A DNA stretch of 64,000 bases from Coenobita brevimanus (Eukaryota; Arthropoda; Malacostraca; Decapoda; Coenobitidae): contig CM064683.1 in the NCBI GenBank assembly GCA_032717465.1, forward strand, positions 41,164,561 through 41,228,560, written 5' to 3'. Below, in pieces: positions 24,901 to 35,827 of this stretch. The position numbers and the translations under genes were made by a program. Each line of letters starts with the position of its first letter. The stretch's first letter is position 1. Below the pieces are notes generated by a model. That model was not told the DNA's origin. It made no database searches and was given only the letters and a program-made list of their open reading frames with translations.

Positions 24901-25377
24901 CAAAAAAAAAAAGACGCATTACAAGTGGATGAAAACTTTCGGTAAACATAGGGACATTATGAAAAGTAGTTTGCAGTTTGTATGAAACGAAAAGTATATA
25001 ACGAATGTATAATTCCAGCTATGACATATGGTTGTGAGACTTAGAAACTGACAAAATCGATGGATAATAAACTAATTCGTTCTCAGAGACCAATGGAAAG
25101 GTCAATGTTGGGAATATCTTTAAGAGACAGGAAAACGCCAACTTGGGTGAGAGAGCAGACTAAAGTCAAAATTATTATAGGAGTTATAAAAGAACAGAAA
25201 TGGAGGTGGGCAGGCCATGTAGCAAGAATAAGAGATAATCGATGGAGCAAGAAGTTGACTGACTGGACACCAAGAGATTGTAAACGTAGCAGAAAAAGGC
25301 CAGACAGGAGGTGGGCCGATGAGATAGAGAAATTTGCAGGGAAAACGTGGCAAAGATTGGCTCAGTCAAGGAGTTAG
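21960..25377 (+). pseudogene. RTE-A endonuclease/reverse transcriptase, broken
   Basis: Segments in order: endonuclease N-terminus about 22150-22385 (SNVRSL, IVGLSETHRKEE), interrupted by an insert. Endonuclease C-terminal half 22896-23189 and on (VIQVYAPTS, MGDFNAKVGK), with an in-frame TGA near 23323 and SDH altered to SGH. Connector about 23400-24140 with several stops. RT 24143-24985 (EQAGFRSGYST, FVDYEKAFDSLEH, KGVRQGDTVSPKLF, FADDIVLI). C-terminus 25060-25377 ending in a WRWAGHVARI block typical of RTE proteins. It would nick target DNA and copy its own RNA if intact. Stops, frameshifts and the changed SDH show it is dead. Confidence 0.85.
22388..22885. mobile_element. Inverted-repeat insert inside the RTE-A endonuclease
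   Basis: About 0.5 kb of AT-rich non-coding DNA separating the two endonuclease halves. The left end reads GATAGGTAATGTGGGGTAT. Near the right end ATACCCCACTTTACCT (22831-22846) is its near-perfect inverse, and a second inverse, CTTTACCTATC, lies at 22875-22885 after an A17 run. It looks like a small non-autonomous DNA element, perhaps with a duplicated right end. The outer edges also resemble splice sites (AGGTAATG and TTTTTTCCTTGCAG), so an intron-like origin was considered. No clear target duplication. Confidence 0.6.
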
Positions 25378-25433
25378 TGGAGAAGGTTGGGGGAGGCCTT
25401 TGTTCAGCAGTGGATATGTAATGGCTGCTGCTG

Positions 25434-25437
<4 letters not shown>

Positions 25438-25482
<45 letters not shown>
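25438..25482. repeat. (TA)n microsatellite at the RTE-A 3' end
   Basis: About 44 bp of TA directly after the TGCTGC tail. Confidence 0.95.
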
Positions 25483-25486
<4 letters not shown>

Positions 25487-25724
25487 GAGTAGACTGTAGC
25501 ACCAGTCGAGCAGGACAGTACTCCCAAGGTGGATGGAAAGCTCCCGTTTCATCAGCCCTCGGGACTAGTTCCCGACCATCCTCCTTTGTTGAACTTTTTC
25601 AGTGTTTCAGTAACACAGAAAGTAGGCCAGCATGCTCTACAATACATGTTTCTCTAAATGTCAACACCAAACTACATGCACAGTACATACTACACTTCTT
25701 TTTCAAAATTCAAAAAGAAAAATG
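25483..25724. other. Spacer between RTE-A and LINE-A copy 2
   Basis: No recognisable gene or repeat; may include the 5' UTR of LINE-A. Confidence 0.4.
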
Positions 25725-28700
25725 GCTGCTGTAACTCAAGTCTCGGAGTCCCCAGGGGGGGGGACCATAAATTCACCCACCATCCGCCCCTCTCCCTGTG
25801 ACTACTCAGAGAGATGCCTGGAACCACTGTCTGACCCCTTCTTCATTTCTGCAACATTCGTGGCCATTCTTCTAACTTTCTCTCTGTTGAACACCAACTC
25901 TCTTCCACTAAACCTCACCTCTTTTTGACAGAAACTTAGCTGTCTGAGGCAACTGAGAGTAAACCCTTTTCTGTTTCCTCCTACTTTCTCTATACTTATT
26001 TCAAAACCAAATGTGGATGTTGTGTATATGTATGCAATGATTTATCTTGCTCTCGTGTTCCTGAACTTCATTCTTCTGAATTCTCTACTCTCTGGCTTCG
26101 AATTTATTGTCATTCTCTGACTAAATATATCTGCGTTGTTTACTTATCCCTTAATTCTACTGAATATCAAAAATTCTTTGACTATCTTGCTTCTACAATG
26201 AAACACATTCTGTCCATTTCTCCTTTCTCCGAAATCTTAATTCTAGGAGATTTCAATGTTCACCACAACCTTTGGCTCTCCTCTCTTTTCACTGATCCAC
26301 CTGGTGAACAAGCCTACATCTTTTCTATCCTTAATGACCTAGAGCAGCTTATACAGTGCCCTACCTGTATCCCTGACCGCCTTGGAGAGAACTCCAACGT
26401 ACTTAACCTCTTCCTAACAACTAATCCTTGAGCTTACAATGTTAATCTTTCCTCTCCGTTAGGCTCCGCTGATCACAACCTTATTACCTTAACCTGTCCT
26501 ATCACTCCGGTATGGCCTGTGGACTCTCCAAAGAAACGTCGTCTGTGGCACTTTGGAGCAGCAGATTGAGAGGCCCTCAAACGTACTTCTTTGAATTTCC
26601 CTGGAATGATTATTGCTTCTATGGCAGTGAGCCATCTGAGTGTGCCTTGCGCATTCCGAGGTTATTCTCTTGGGCGTGGAAGCAGACAGTCCTTTCTCAT
26701 ATCCTTTGACTAATGGAAGAAAGCCTTGGTTTAATCACGCTTGTTCTAATGCTGTCCGCAACAAGGAGAGGGCCTATAAAAGGTACCGGAGGCAGCCCAC
26801 CCCTGAATCATATCTTGTTTGTGTTTCTGCCCGGAATCATGCAACGTCTGTTCTTCGCATTGCTAAAAATAATTTCATCCGTACTGTCCTCTCAACTTTC
26901 TAACTCGAATTCTTCTTGCTCCTTCTGGCACCTTGCCAAAAACCTTTCTAACAACTTTATCTCATCATCCTTCCCTCCTCCTTTCTATTCTGATGGCTCT
27001 GTAACAATTTCTTCTACTGATAAAGCATATCTCTTTGCTCAGACTTTTTCCTCCAATTCCACCTTAGATTTCAGTGCTGTTCCTCCATCACTTCCCCCCT
27101 CAGATTTCCTCGTGGCTGACATTAAAATTTCTTCAACTGATGTATATTCTGCCATCACTGGCCTCAATACCAACAAGGCATATGGGCATGATGGAATCCC
27201 TCCTGTTGTTCTCAAGAACTGTGCTTCAGTGTTTACACCCTGCCCAGGTAAACTCTCTCGCCTTTGTCTTTTAACTTGTATCTTTCCTTCTTGCTGGAAG
27301 TTTCCTCTCATTCAGCCAGTCCCAAAGAAAGATGACCGTTCCCAACCCTCTAACTATCGTACAATTGTTTTAACATCCTGGGTTTCAAAAGTTTTCGAGT
27401 CAATTCTTAACAGAAAAATTTTAAAGTATCTTTGCTATCACAACCTTCTTTCTGATCGTCAGTATGGGTTCCGTCAGGAATACTCCACTGGCGATCTTCT
27501 TGCCTACTTTTCAGACTCCTGGTCATCAACCTTTCGGCACTTTGGCAAAAGCTTTGCCTCTGCAATTGACATCTCAAAAGCGTTCGATTGAGTCTGGCAT
27601 AAATCTTTAATTTCCAAACTGCCCTCTTACGGTTTCTATCCTTCTATCTGTGCCTTCATCTATAGTTTCCTTTCTGGTCGTTCTATAGCTGCTGTTATAG
27701 ACGGTCATCGTTCTTCTCCTAGATCTGTTAACAGTGGTGTTTCTCACGGGTCTGTCCTATCACCAACTCTCTTCCTTTTATTCATCAATGACCTTCTAAG
27801 CCGTACATCTAACTCTATCCACTCGTAGGCTGATGATTCCATCCTTCACCTCTCAATTCGGTTCGCACAACGTCCATCTCAGCAGTTACTTCAACAGACA
27901 AGGGATGAGGCTGTGGCACACGTATCTCTGACTGGGGTAAAAATAATCTTGTTGTTTTTAATGCATCAAAAACTCAGTTTTTACACCTATCAACCCTACA
28001 CAATCTTCTACAGGAGTACCCTCTAAGGTTTAATGATATCCATCTCAATCCTGCATCATCCTTGAACGTGCTTGGGGTTTCATTCACTCGGGACTTCTCA
28101 TGGAAAAATCATATTGCATCTCTTGTAAAATCTGCTTCCAAGAGATTAGGTGTGCTAAGCTGACTCTGTACCTTCTTTACCCCTGCACAGTTGTTGACTT
28201 TATACACGGGTTTTATTTGCCCCTGTTTAGAGTACAATTCTCATGTATGGGGAGGCTCCTCACATACAGCTCTTCTCAATAGGGTGAAGTCAAAGGCTTT
28301 TCGTCTCATCAACTTTCCTCCTCTTACTGACTCCCTTCAACCTCTGTCTTTTCGCCGCACTGTTGCATCTTTATCTCTTTTCTATTGCTACTTTAATGGT
28401 CACTGCTCCTCGGAACTGTCTGCTTGCATCCCTCCACCTTTATGACATGTGCGTAGCACCTGTCTAGCAATAAACTCTCATCCCTTCTCTATCCAGCTCT
28501 CTAATGCAAGAGTTAACCATTACTCCCAATCTTTCATTTATGCAATAGGTCAACTCTGGAACTGTCTCCCTCTGTCTGTATATCCTACTTCCTATGATCT
28601 CCACTCTTTCAAACGCATTGTGTCCAGGCATATCGAAATGAACGGATCTTGAGTTTGACTCTCTTTCGTATTGTTTTTGTTTTTTCTTTGAAGGAACGGT

Positions 28701-28738
28701 TTGCTGGCCCCTGGCCTTTGCTTCCTTCTTTCTTGCAT

Positions 28739-28741
<3 letters not shown>
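25725..28741 (+). mobile_element. LINE-A copy 2, longer but decayed
   Basis: Includes the endonuclease that copy 1 lacks, the RT and the same 3' UTR, ending at the CTTGCATAAAA tail before a (TA)n tract (28742-28810). From about 26370 to 28740 it aligns with copy 1 almost base for base by eye. The 5' boundary is uncertain. Confidence 0.85.
25820..28650 (+). pseudogene. LINE-A endonuclease plus reverse transcriptase, broken
   Basis: Endonuclease: a start region with CNIRG, LTET followed by a stop, ILILGDFNVHHN, and SADHNLI (the SDH-type motif). RT: NKAYGHDGIPP, IDISKAFD followed by a stop where copy 1 has Arg, a changed VSHGSVLSPTLF (copy 1 has VPQGSVLSPTLF), and a stop where copy 1 has the Tyr of YADD. 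Stops also lie near 25926, 26429 and 26567, with frameshifts around 26650 and 27920. The defects fall inside catalytic blocks, so no activity is possible. Useful as an outgroup for dating copy 1. Confidence 0.85.

Positions 28742-28810
<69 letters not shown>
28742..28810. repeat. (TA)n microsatellite
   Basis: About 68 bp of TA directly after the LINE-A tail, followed by unannotated AT-rich DNA with a (TAA)n tract at 28962-28992. Confidence 0.95.
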
Positions 28811-28812
<2 letters not shown>

Positions 28813-28960
28813 GGTATATGTATAAGAGCTTTAACTTTTTTACAACCTCATGTTCCCGTACCTCACGTCCATGGACTTTTCCTTAAAAACAAAAGTTTAT
28901 AATAAACAAAGGCCACGCCAAAATAAAAAAATCAATTTTCTGCAAGTGGATATTTACATG

Positions 28961-28992
<32 letters not shown>

Positions 28993-29733
28993 GCTTATAC
29001 AAATGCATAATTAATATCATTATTTATTACCTAGAATAAATCTAAGTTGTAGTTTGGCTTTGTTTCTGCAGGTAGCATAAAGTTCCTACATCACTTTGAT
29101 TGCACATTCTGCATTCTGATTACGTCTTGGTATCTTGAGTAAGGATGATTCCTGCTTCCAGTGATTCTTCAATGAGTTTAGTGCTTTTTTTGTAAGGTTT
29201 CAATATTTCTGACAAGTCTTTGAAGTCATTTTCATTGTACATCTGATTAGTAAACCAGTACTTTGCCCATTCGTACGAAATGAATCTGCATATGGTCTCC
29301 AAAGTCTTCCTTGTTGTAGGTATAGATTGAATGCAAGGATAGCGAGAATTGCTCTTGAATTCCACCTCACATTACTGATATTTGGAATTTTGTGAAAGTT
29401 AATCATAGGAAAATGCTCTTTTTCTTCAAGGAATATAAACACTCGTGTTAAATGGTACAAAAACTTCATATCATCTCTCCATCATGACATATCAAGGATC
29501 TCCTCTGTTCCATTAACAAACTGTGATTTTAATTTTTCGTAATTCTTTATGAGACACAAATGGATATTCGATGTTTGGAGAATTGGTGTTAGCACCAAGT
29601 TCTTCGTCCATCACCAAACGGAGAATCCTGTCCAGAATGTGATGCTGACAACCTATAATCTGTGGTTTGTTGAAACTATTATCCAAGAACATTTGCTGTA
29701 ATCTGACAACTCCACTCCTTTTCCCAGCGTTAA

Positions 29734-30498
29734 CCCGCCGACTCCAGTTGATGTATACATATGTCCACACGTTTTGTCACTGTGACTCCTGTTGATGTAT
29801 ATAAATGCACAGCAATTGCAAGGTCCCTAAACTGCACAATTTTCAAATTTCGTGCGTGATCTTTGGTACATATACACGGGACACATTCCTTTACAAGATG
29901 CTTGGCAGGGTCAATGCCTTACCCCACATGACGTCCCCCCCCTGCACGCCATTGTCTCGGCAATTCACCCGTTACCAGTGACCTGGCTAGTAAAGACTTG
30001 TGCCACGGTACAAAATTCAAGGTCAGAGTGATTTCCCAATTGATGACAATGTGGAGGAGAAAGTTCATGTAGCATTAGAGGGAGAAATGGACAGAAATGA
30101 TGATCAGGTAATGTCGCCAAAAAAGGTCAGGTATGTTGATGTATTTCGTGAGTGAAACAATGCTTATATTGCCTATTACTGTGTGAAAACCAATATACTC
30201 TCGTATTTCATATAAATTCGTTCCAAATAAATAAATAAATACCGTTTATGAGTGGTGTGGAATAGTTACCCTCCCATAGAACTCGCTCTCTTTGGAGCCA
30301 GCCTGATAGAAAACACAGCAAGGTAAGGGGTACTGCTACCTGTATCCAGTAGTTTAAACCTCAGGTGAGCGATTTCTCTATGAATTTTCGATGTTTCTCA
30401 CCAAAAGCGGAGGTTTGAGCCAAAAAATTTTTTTTCCAAAATTGGTCAGGATTGGGGGGGAGGGGTCAGTGGTGGAAAATTGGTTGGGATGGGGCAGG
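29734..30498. mobile_element. TTAA-flanked element (TTAA-el), copy 1
   Basis: 765 bp. It begins CCCGCCGAC right after TTAA (29730-29733). Its end, GGGATGGGGCAGG, is followed by TGAA (30499-30502), read as a mutated TTAA. The inverted end CCTGCCCCATCCC matches the left end of copy 2. It splits the hAT-like relic at the VNAGK codons, whose reading resumes on the other side. TTAA targeting and 13-bp inverted ends suggest a piggyBac-mobilised non-autonomous element. Confidence 0.75.
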
Positions 30499-30765
30499 TG
30501 AACTCTAGTTTAATCAGCAGCGATCATTTTTAATGCATGCCATAAGTGTATTCATCAGTAACTTTTGCAATTCCTTGCCATTTTCCAAACACAGTGCATT
30601 TAATTTTATTTCGGTTCTTTCATTTTTAAGTAGTACTACCTGGTGCTCATTTTCATCCATCCACTTTCCAGCGAAATGCAAAGACCATGTTTCCAACTGT
30701 AACTTTTCAATAATTTCCTCCTTCAGTGTAGCAGCCTCTTTGTATATTGACTTGTAAATTGCTGC

Positions 30766-32185
30766 ATCCATGGATTTAGAGAAAGCATATGATAGAATTG
30801 ATAGGGAGGCTTTGTGGACTGTTATAAGATTGTATGGACTTGATAGTAGGTTACTAAAAGGGGTGAAAAGTTTTTATGTAAATAGTAGAGCGTGTGTAAG
30901 AGTGGGAAATGCTGTGAGTGATTGGTTTCCCGTGCCCGTGAGAGTGGGGCTGCGACAGGGATGTGTGATGTTGCCTTGGTTGTTTAATATGTACATGGAT
31001 GGTGTTGTAAGGGAGGTGAATGCAAGAGTTTTAGGTGGAGGTCTGACTCTGGTGAATGTTGATGGTAGAGAGTGGAATCTGAAGCAGCTACTGTTTGCAG
31101 ATGATACTGCACTGGTGGCTGATTCAGAGGAGAGATTGAGACAGTTGGTAGAGGAGTTTGGAAGGGTGTGTCAAATGAGGAAATTGAAAGTAAATGAGAA
31201 CAAGAGTAAAGTGATGAAGTGTATGAGGTTGGTAGGTGGTAGGGGGATGAATAGTTTTGAATGGCAAATTGCTTGAGCAAGTAGAGTGTTTTCAATATCT
31301 AGGGTCACATGTTGCTGTGGATGGAAGAACAGATGCAAAAGTGAAGTTTAGAATAAATGAAGTAGGAAAGGTGCAGGGAGGAATGAAAAAAGTGTTTAGA
31401 TATCGTTCGCTTAAATTGGATGTAAAGAAAAGGCTGTATGAGGGTGTTGTGGTACCGACTGCATTATATGGGGCTGAAACATGGAATATGGGTGTAGCAC
31501 TGAGGAAAAGTTTGAATGTAATGGAGATGAGGTGTCTGAGGAGTGTGTGTGGAGTGACGCGTATGGATTGAGTGCGAAATGATGAAGTGCGAAGGAGAAC
31601 TGGAGTTGTTTGGGAGATGGCTGGTAGAGTTGAGCAGAGGGTGTTGCGATGGTTTGGGCATATGGAGAGAATGGTTAATGAGCGATTGGTGAAAAAGATA
31701 ACTAGATCTGATGTGAGAGGTGTAAGGCTGAGAGGAAGACCACGAATAAGATGAATGGACAGTGTGAAAAGAGCACTGGATGCGAGAGGGATGTCTATTG
31801 AGCAAGGAAGAGTGGCTGTGCATGACAGAAATAAATGGAGAGAAACTGTGAATGAATGAGTGATCACACAGCCCTGAGGGGATATTCTCCCGCATTTAGT
31901 CTGATCAGCTAGTCAGGTCAGGTGTGGGTAAGGGGATGGGTCTGTTATGATGTGGCAGGGGTAAACCAGCTCTGCTGTCGGGCCCTGCTGCAGATGTCAC
32001 TGATTGCATCGTGCAGTTGACCCTTGTGCGGTGTGGTGTGGTGAGGGTCTTTCCGTTCTCCCCTTTAGGGCTAAGATGCGAATGAATGTGTTTGAATGGA
32101 TGAGTAAATGGGGAGTGTGTCGTCCTGTCCCGGCTACCTCCCTTTCCTTCGGGGAAGCATCCTAGGTATATAGATAGATAGATAG
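30766..32185 (+). mobile_element. RTE-B LINE, 5'-truncated copy a
   Basis: 1,420 bp flanked by a perfect 10-bp duplication AAATTGCTGC (30756-30765 and 32186-32195). It begins inside the RT at MDLEKAYDRIDREALW and ends in a GATA tail. It sits antisense in the hAT-like relic. Sequence matches the plus-strand half of the copy at 42.4-44.9 kb. Confidence 0.92.
30770..31859 (+). pseudogene. RTE-B reverse transcriptase fragment, broken
   Basis: Open 30770-31276 (MDLEKAYDRI, GLRQGCVMLPWLFNMY, LLFADDTALVA), then a frameshift near 31250 into 31257-31571 (QYLGSHVAVDGR, TALYGAETWNMG). A stop at 31569 is followed by 31572-31754 (RWFGHMERM, RGRPRIR) and another stop before the end. The FADD catalytic pair is intact. 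The palm block has CVMLPW where the 43.7 kb copy has CVMSPW, and VPVPVR carries a two-codon insertion. Confidence 0.85.
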
Positions 32186-33090
32186 AAATTGCTGCTTGAC
32201 TTTAAGCTGGAATGTCAATACCATCATGTGACAATTGTCTGCATATTTTAGCAGCTTTATTTGTTGATACTCCATCGGATGTCACCAAGTTAGTTGCAAC
32301 TTTACTGCTGCTGTATTTACTGGTTGATGGATGATTAGTCTCATCTTCATCCTTATATTTGTTGTCATGAGATTCAATGCAGCTACCACTAGATGAAAGA
32401 TCGTAATATGTTGATGGTAATATAGATTCAACAGGCAGTGTTCGTCTTTTTGAAGGGTGAATGGTTTCCTTACTTGCAGCATGACCTGTTGAGTACCCCA
32501 GTTCTCCATTTCTTTGCACCTGTAGGTGGTAGAGTTGTTTAACTTCAGTAGATAACCACTGACCATTTACTTCTGTGATATGAAAAAGTTTATTTAGGGC
32601 ATCATATTTTCCCCTCTTGACACATTCATCGTAAGATTTTAACACCTTGTCAAGCTTTGCTTGTATTGCATGATCTGACACATGTGGAAAGTTCAATGTA
32701 TTCTCCCACAATTTTGTAACTTCTTTGAAAACTTTGACTATTCGTTCTTTTCTTAACTTGATTTTCACTCCAAGAAACTGGTGATGTCCAACAACTTGCC
32801 TTTGGTTTGGCATTCTGCAATTTTCTTCAAATGAAAATTCTTCTAAAGGCACAATGCCTCTTCTTCTATGTGACTGCCAGAACCGCACCAAATTATTGGT
32901 CCAGACATCCTTGTTCTTCTGTATGATAGTATCACTTCTTTTGGGCAACATCACGCTTATCTGAAAAACAAACATATTTAATATATAGCAGTAACACACA
33001 AAGCAATTATTTTACTGACTGTTAACTGCAAACTGCGAAGATAGCTGTTAGATGCTGAAAACTGGGTCCCGTTTTATAGTATTTGGATTA

Positions 33091-33173
33091 TTCTAGAATG
33101 TCCTAAACAATGTTAAAACATACTAGAATGTTACAAACTGTCCTAGAAAGTTCTAAACAGTTCTAAAATCTTC
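33091..33173. promoter_or_regulatory. TTCTAGAA-like motif cluster upstream of the hAT-like relic
   Basis: Several related blocks (ATTCTAGAATGTCC, ACTAGAATGTTAC, CCTAGAAAGTTCTAAAC, AGTTCTAAAATCTTC) within 83 bp, about 130-210 bp upstream of the hAT-like first exon. They resemble heat-shock elements (alternating GAA and TTC at 2-bp spacing), but equally could be a subterminal transposon repeat. Regulatory function is not shown. Confidence 0.35.
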
Positions 33174-33256
33174 TGTGCAAGTCTACAGTATAAAGTGACA
33201 AAAAAAATCTATATAAAGATTAAGAAAGTGATAAAACTTGTGTGTGGTAACGTTAA

Positions 33257-33984
33257 CCTGCCGCATCCCATTGACGGTGACACCCGATGATGTATCCATA
33301 CGTTTTGCAATTGCGAGGTCAATCATTTGCACATTTTTCAAGTTTTGCAGGTGGTTTTTGGTAGGCATATATAGGAGACCTTCCTCTACCCCTCGTCAGG
33401 CAGGGATACTGCCTGGCCCTGCCTGACCCCCCATCCCCCCCAAGCCATTTTCTCGGCAACTCACTTGTTAGCAGTGAACTGGCTGGTAAAGACATGTTGC
33501 GCCACGGTCTCTCCAATGACGAAATTCAAGGCGAAAGTTATTCCCGAGGAGGAGGAGAAAGGATCAAAGAAACAGAAGTGATGAGGCGGTAACATCGTAA
33601 AGGAAGGTGAGGTAGGCTATGTTGATGTGTTTGGTGAGTGAAATAATGTTATATCGCCCACATTATTGTCTGAAAACCAACATACCATTGTACTACATAT
33701 AAATTCGTACCAAATCAATAAATATCTAACCTTTTATGAGTGGTTTGGAATACTTACTCCTCCCATAGAAAACGTTTTCTCTGGAGCTCGGCCCACAGAA
33801 AACGGTACCAGGTGTTCTGAGGGACACCTGTATAATGCAATTATAAGCTTAGCTGAGCACTTATATGGGCATTTTCCAATGTTTTTCATAAAATGCGAAG
33901 GTTTTACCCCCCCCCCCAAAAAAAAAGAAAATCTGCCAGGATGGGGGGGGGCAGTGGTGAAAAATTAGTCGGGATGAGGTGGGT
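33257..33984. mobile_element. TTAA-flanked element (TTAA-el), copy 2
   Basis: 728 bp between perfect TTAA copies (33253-33256 and 33985-33988). Ends are CCTGCCGCATCCC and, inverted, CCCACCTCATCCC. It aligns in the same orientation with copy 1 over its whole length. On the minus strand both copies share a short reading of the type NLK-VQ--DLAIA----TS-GVTV, so the shared DNA may descend from coding sequence. Confidence 0.85.
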
Positions 33985-33988
33985 TAAA

Positions 33989-34142
33989 TATATGGAAATC
34001 CATTTTTTTATTTTGGGGTGACCTTTTTTTAAAACTGAGAGGAATAAGGGCTATTTTTCTTTGTTTTTAAGCAAAAGTTCATCAATTTATGGTACAGGCT
34101 ACCTCATATTTGAAAAAAAAAAAAAAAAGTTATAACTATATA
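33989..34142. other. AT-rich spacer with an A-run
   Basis: Contains 16 consecutive A at about 34113-34128; may be the tail of a small retroposon. Nothing else seen. Confidence 0.4.
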
Positions 34143-35779
34143 CAGGGTGTAACGCGACGTATGACAAAAACTTACACCAATGATCTATCATGTAATTTTG
34201 AGCATATTTTGTTCTATAAACATATGCTCTCTGCGACCCCAGATCAGTACCCAGCATTCGGCTGTTTTGTGGAAAAGCTTCGTCTCTTGCATGTGCCATT
34301 GGGTGAGAGCTTGGCAGGGCGACGGGAGACGAGTATTATTAGCTTACACTGCACTGTACATGAAAATCCCATATCCTATCAGTACACACGAGTTTTAAGA
34401 AGAAACTGTACGTAGTCTATTGATTCTTTAACATCAAGTCATGCATTTATGCAATTCTTTTGCACAAATCGACTGTAACTAAGGATTAAATACAAATTTT
34501 ATGGCTTGCAAGGGAGAAGGAAGAGAGGGAGGGTGGACAGGCTGGTGTGTTTTTGCCAGTTGTGTAATATTTGGTTTGTAGGCTGTTGCAACCAGCATTA
34601 TCCTAACACCCACAGCTCATTCAGTGAAAGAGCATTACTGTATTGAGTGACTAGCGTCACTTTAAATCAGGAGTAATATTATTATTCATTAAAATTTTTC
34701 TGCTGCAAGTAAACGTGGCACCATTTTTTTTTCATATGCTGCTGACGGGAGAACAGTGATACAGGATTGCCAATGTAACGACTATGTAGCTAGACCTATT
34801 TTTTGCTTCTACTTGCGACACTAACATCTGGCAACATGATATCTAGCTACAGTCTGGATATTTTTGCCATTTTTAGGTGATATTCTAGAGATTTATCGTA
34901 TTTTCAAGCGATGTTTTGCAGTGTTTATTATCTAGCGACATTCTAGCAAGTTTTCAAGACTAAACTAGCGAGATTGATGAGGACTTGGCAGCCCTGCGTC
35001 CACTGTCATTTGAACGGGAACATTTACAGGGGAGGCACACGCTTCAAATAATGTTCTCCGCGTTCTGTTGTTCACCGGGTTCAGCTTCACATGTTCATGA
35101 AACAGCATGCCACGTACGTACAGCAATGAAGACTATGCAGATATCATGTATTTTTTTACGGATTCTGAGATGGTAATGCCAGTCTGCAGAGAGGAACACA
35201 GGTGGAGATACCCAATGGCGCCACGTTTACTTGCAGCAGAAAAATTGTGATAAATAAAATTCTTCCTGAAAAAGTCATGCTAATCTCCCTTTAGAATAAC
35301 TTTTCTTTCAATGAATGAGCTGTGGGTGTTATGATAATGCTGGTAGCAACATTCTACAAACCAAATATTATATAACTGGCACAACACAGCGCTTGTCCTC
35401 CCTCCCTACTCCCTTGCAAGCCATAAAATTTGAATTTAATCCTTAATTACAGTCGATTTGTGCAAAAGAATTACATGAATGCATGACTTGATGTTAAAGA
35501 ATCAATAGACTACGTACAGTTTCTTCTTAAAACTCGTGTGTACTGATAGGATATGGGATTTTCATGTACAGTGCAGTGTAAGCTAATAATACTCGTCTCC
35601 CTTCGCCCTGCCAAGCTCTCACCCAATGGCACATGCAAGAGACGAAGCTTTTCCACAAAACAGCCGAATGCTGGGTACTGATCTGGGGTCGCAGAGAGCA
35701 TATGTTTATAGAACAAAATATGCTCAAAATTACATGATAGATCATTGGTGTAAGTTTTTGTCATATGTCGCGTTACACC

Positions 35780-35782
<3 letters not shown>
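34143..35782. mobile_element. Foldback DNA element with long inverted arms
   Basis: 1,640 bp with arms at 34143-34725 and 35214-35782. Both start CAGGGTGTAACGCGAC on their outer ends, and the outer roughly 350 bp differ at only a few positions by eye. Arms diverge toward the centre, which is about 490 bp of unrelated AT-rich sequence. Flanks are TATATA on both sides, compatible with a TA target. The 72- and 108-122-codon frames repeated in each arm are consequences of the arms. No transposase, so it is non-autonomous. Superfamily not determined (TA target and CAGGGTGT ends could fit a mariner-like or other DDE family). Confidence 0.85.

Positions 35783-35822
<40 letters not shown>
35783..35822. 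repeat. (TA)n microsatellite
   Basis: TA run between the foldback element and RTE-B copy b. Confidence 0.9.

Positions 35823-35827
<5 letters not shown>

Larger units (their letters stand above)
21765..25437 (+). mobile_element. RTE-type LINE (RTE-A), near full length, decayed
   Basis: 5' region with two GATA-loop hairpins (21816-21833 and 21865-21882), then endonuclease, connector, RT and an RTE-like C-terminus. The 3' end is a short TGCTGC repeat followed by (TA)n at 25438-25482. The element is interrupted at 22388-22885 by an inverted-repeat insert. The endonuclease order (SNVRSL, LSETH, VYAPTS, GDFNAKVG) and FADDIVLI are typical of the RTE clade. The 5' boundary is inferred from the TA tract before it and from sequence character. 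Confidence 0.8.
29035..32960 (-). pseudogene. hAT-like transposase relic split by two insertions
   Basis: Minus-strand coding remnant in five parts. (1) 32951-32202, 250 codons from ATG at 32951, starting MLPKRSDTIIQ, basic and Ser-rich, ending KICRQLSHDGIDIPA. (2) 30765 to about 30500, with KEEIIEKLQLETWSLHFAGK and KMIAAD. (3) 29733-29510, with VNAGKRSGVVRLQQMF and CQHHILDRILRLVMDEE. (4) 29469-29120, with MKFLYHLTRVF and RWNSRAILA. (5) about 29110-29035, with NAECAIKVM. An acceptor-like TTTGTTTTTCAG lies 10 bases before the ATG. Parts 1/2 are separated by RTE-B and parts 2/3 by TTAA-el. Frameshifts and stops occur in parts 2-5. The D, CxxH and RW landmarks suggest hAT-superfamily ancestry; this assignment is tentative. 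Length without inserts is about 580 codons. Confidence 0.65.
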
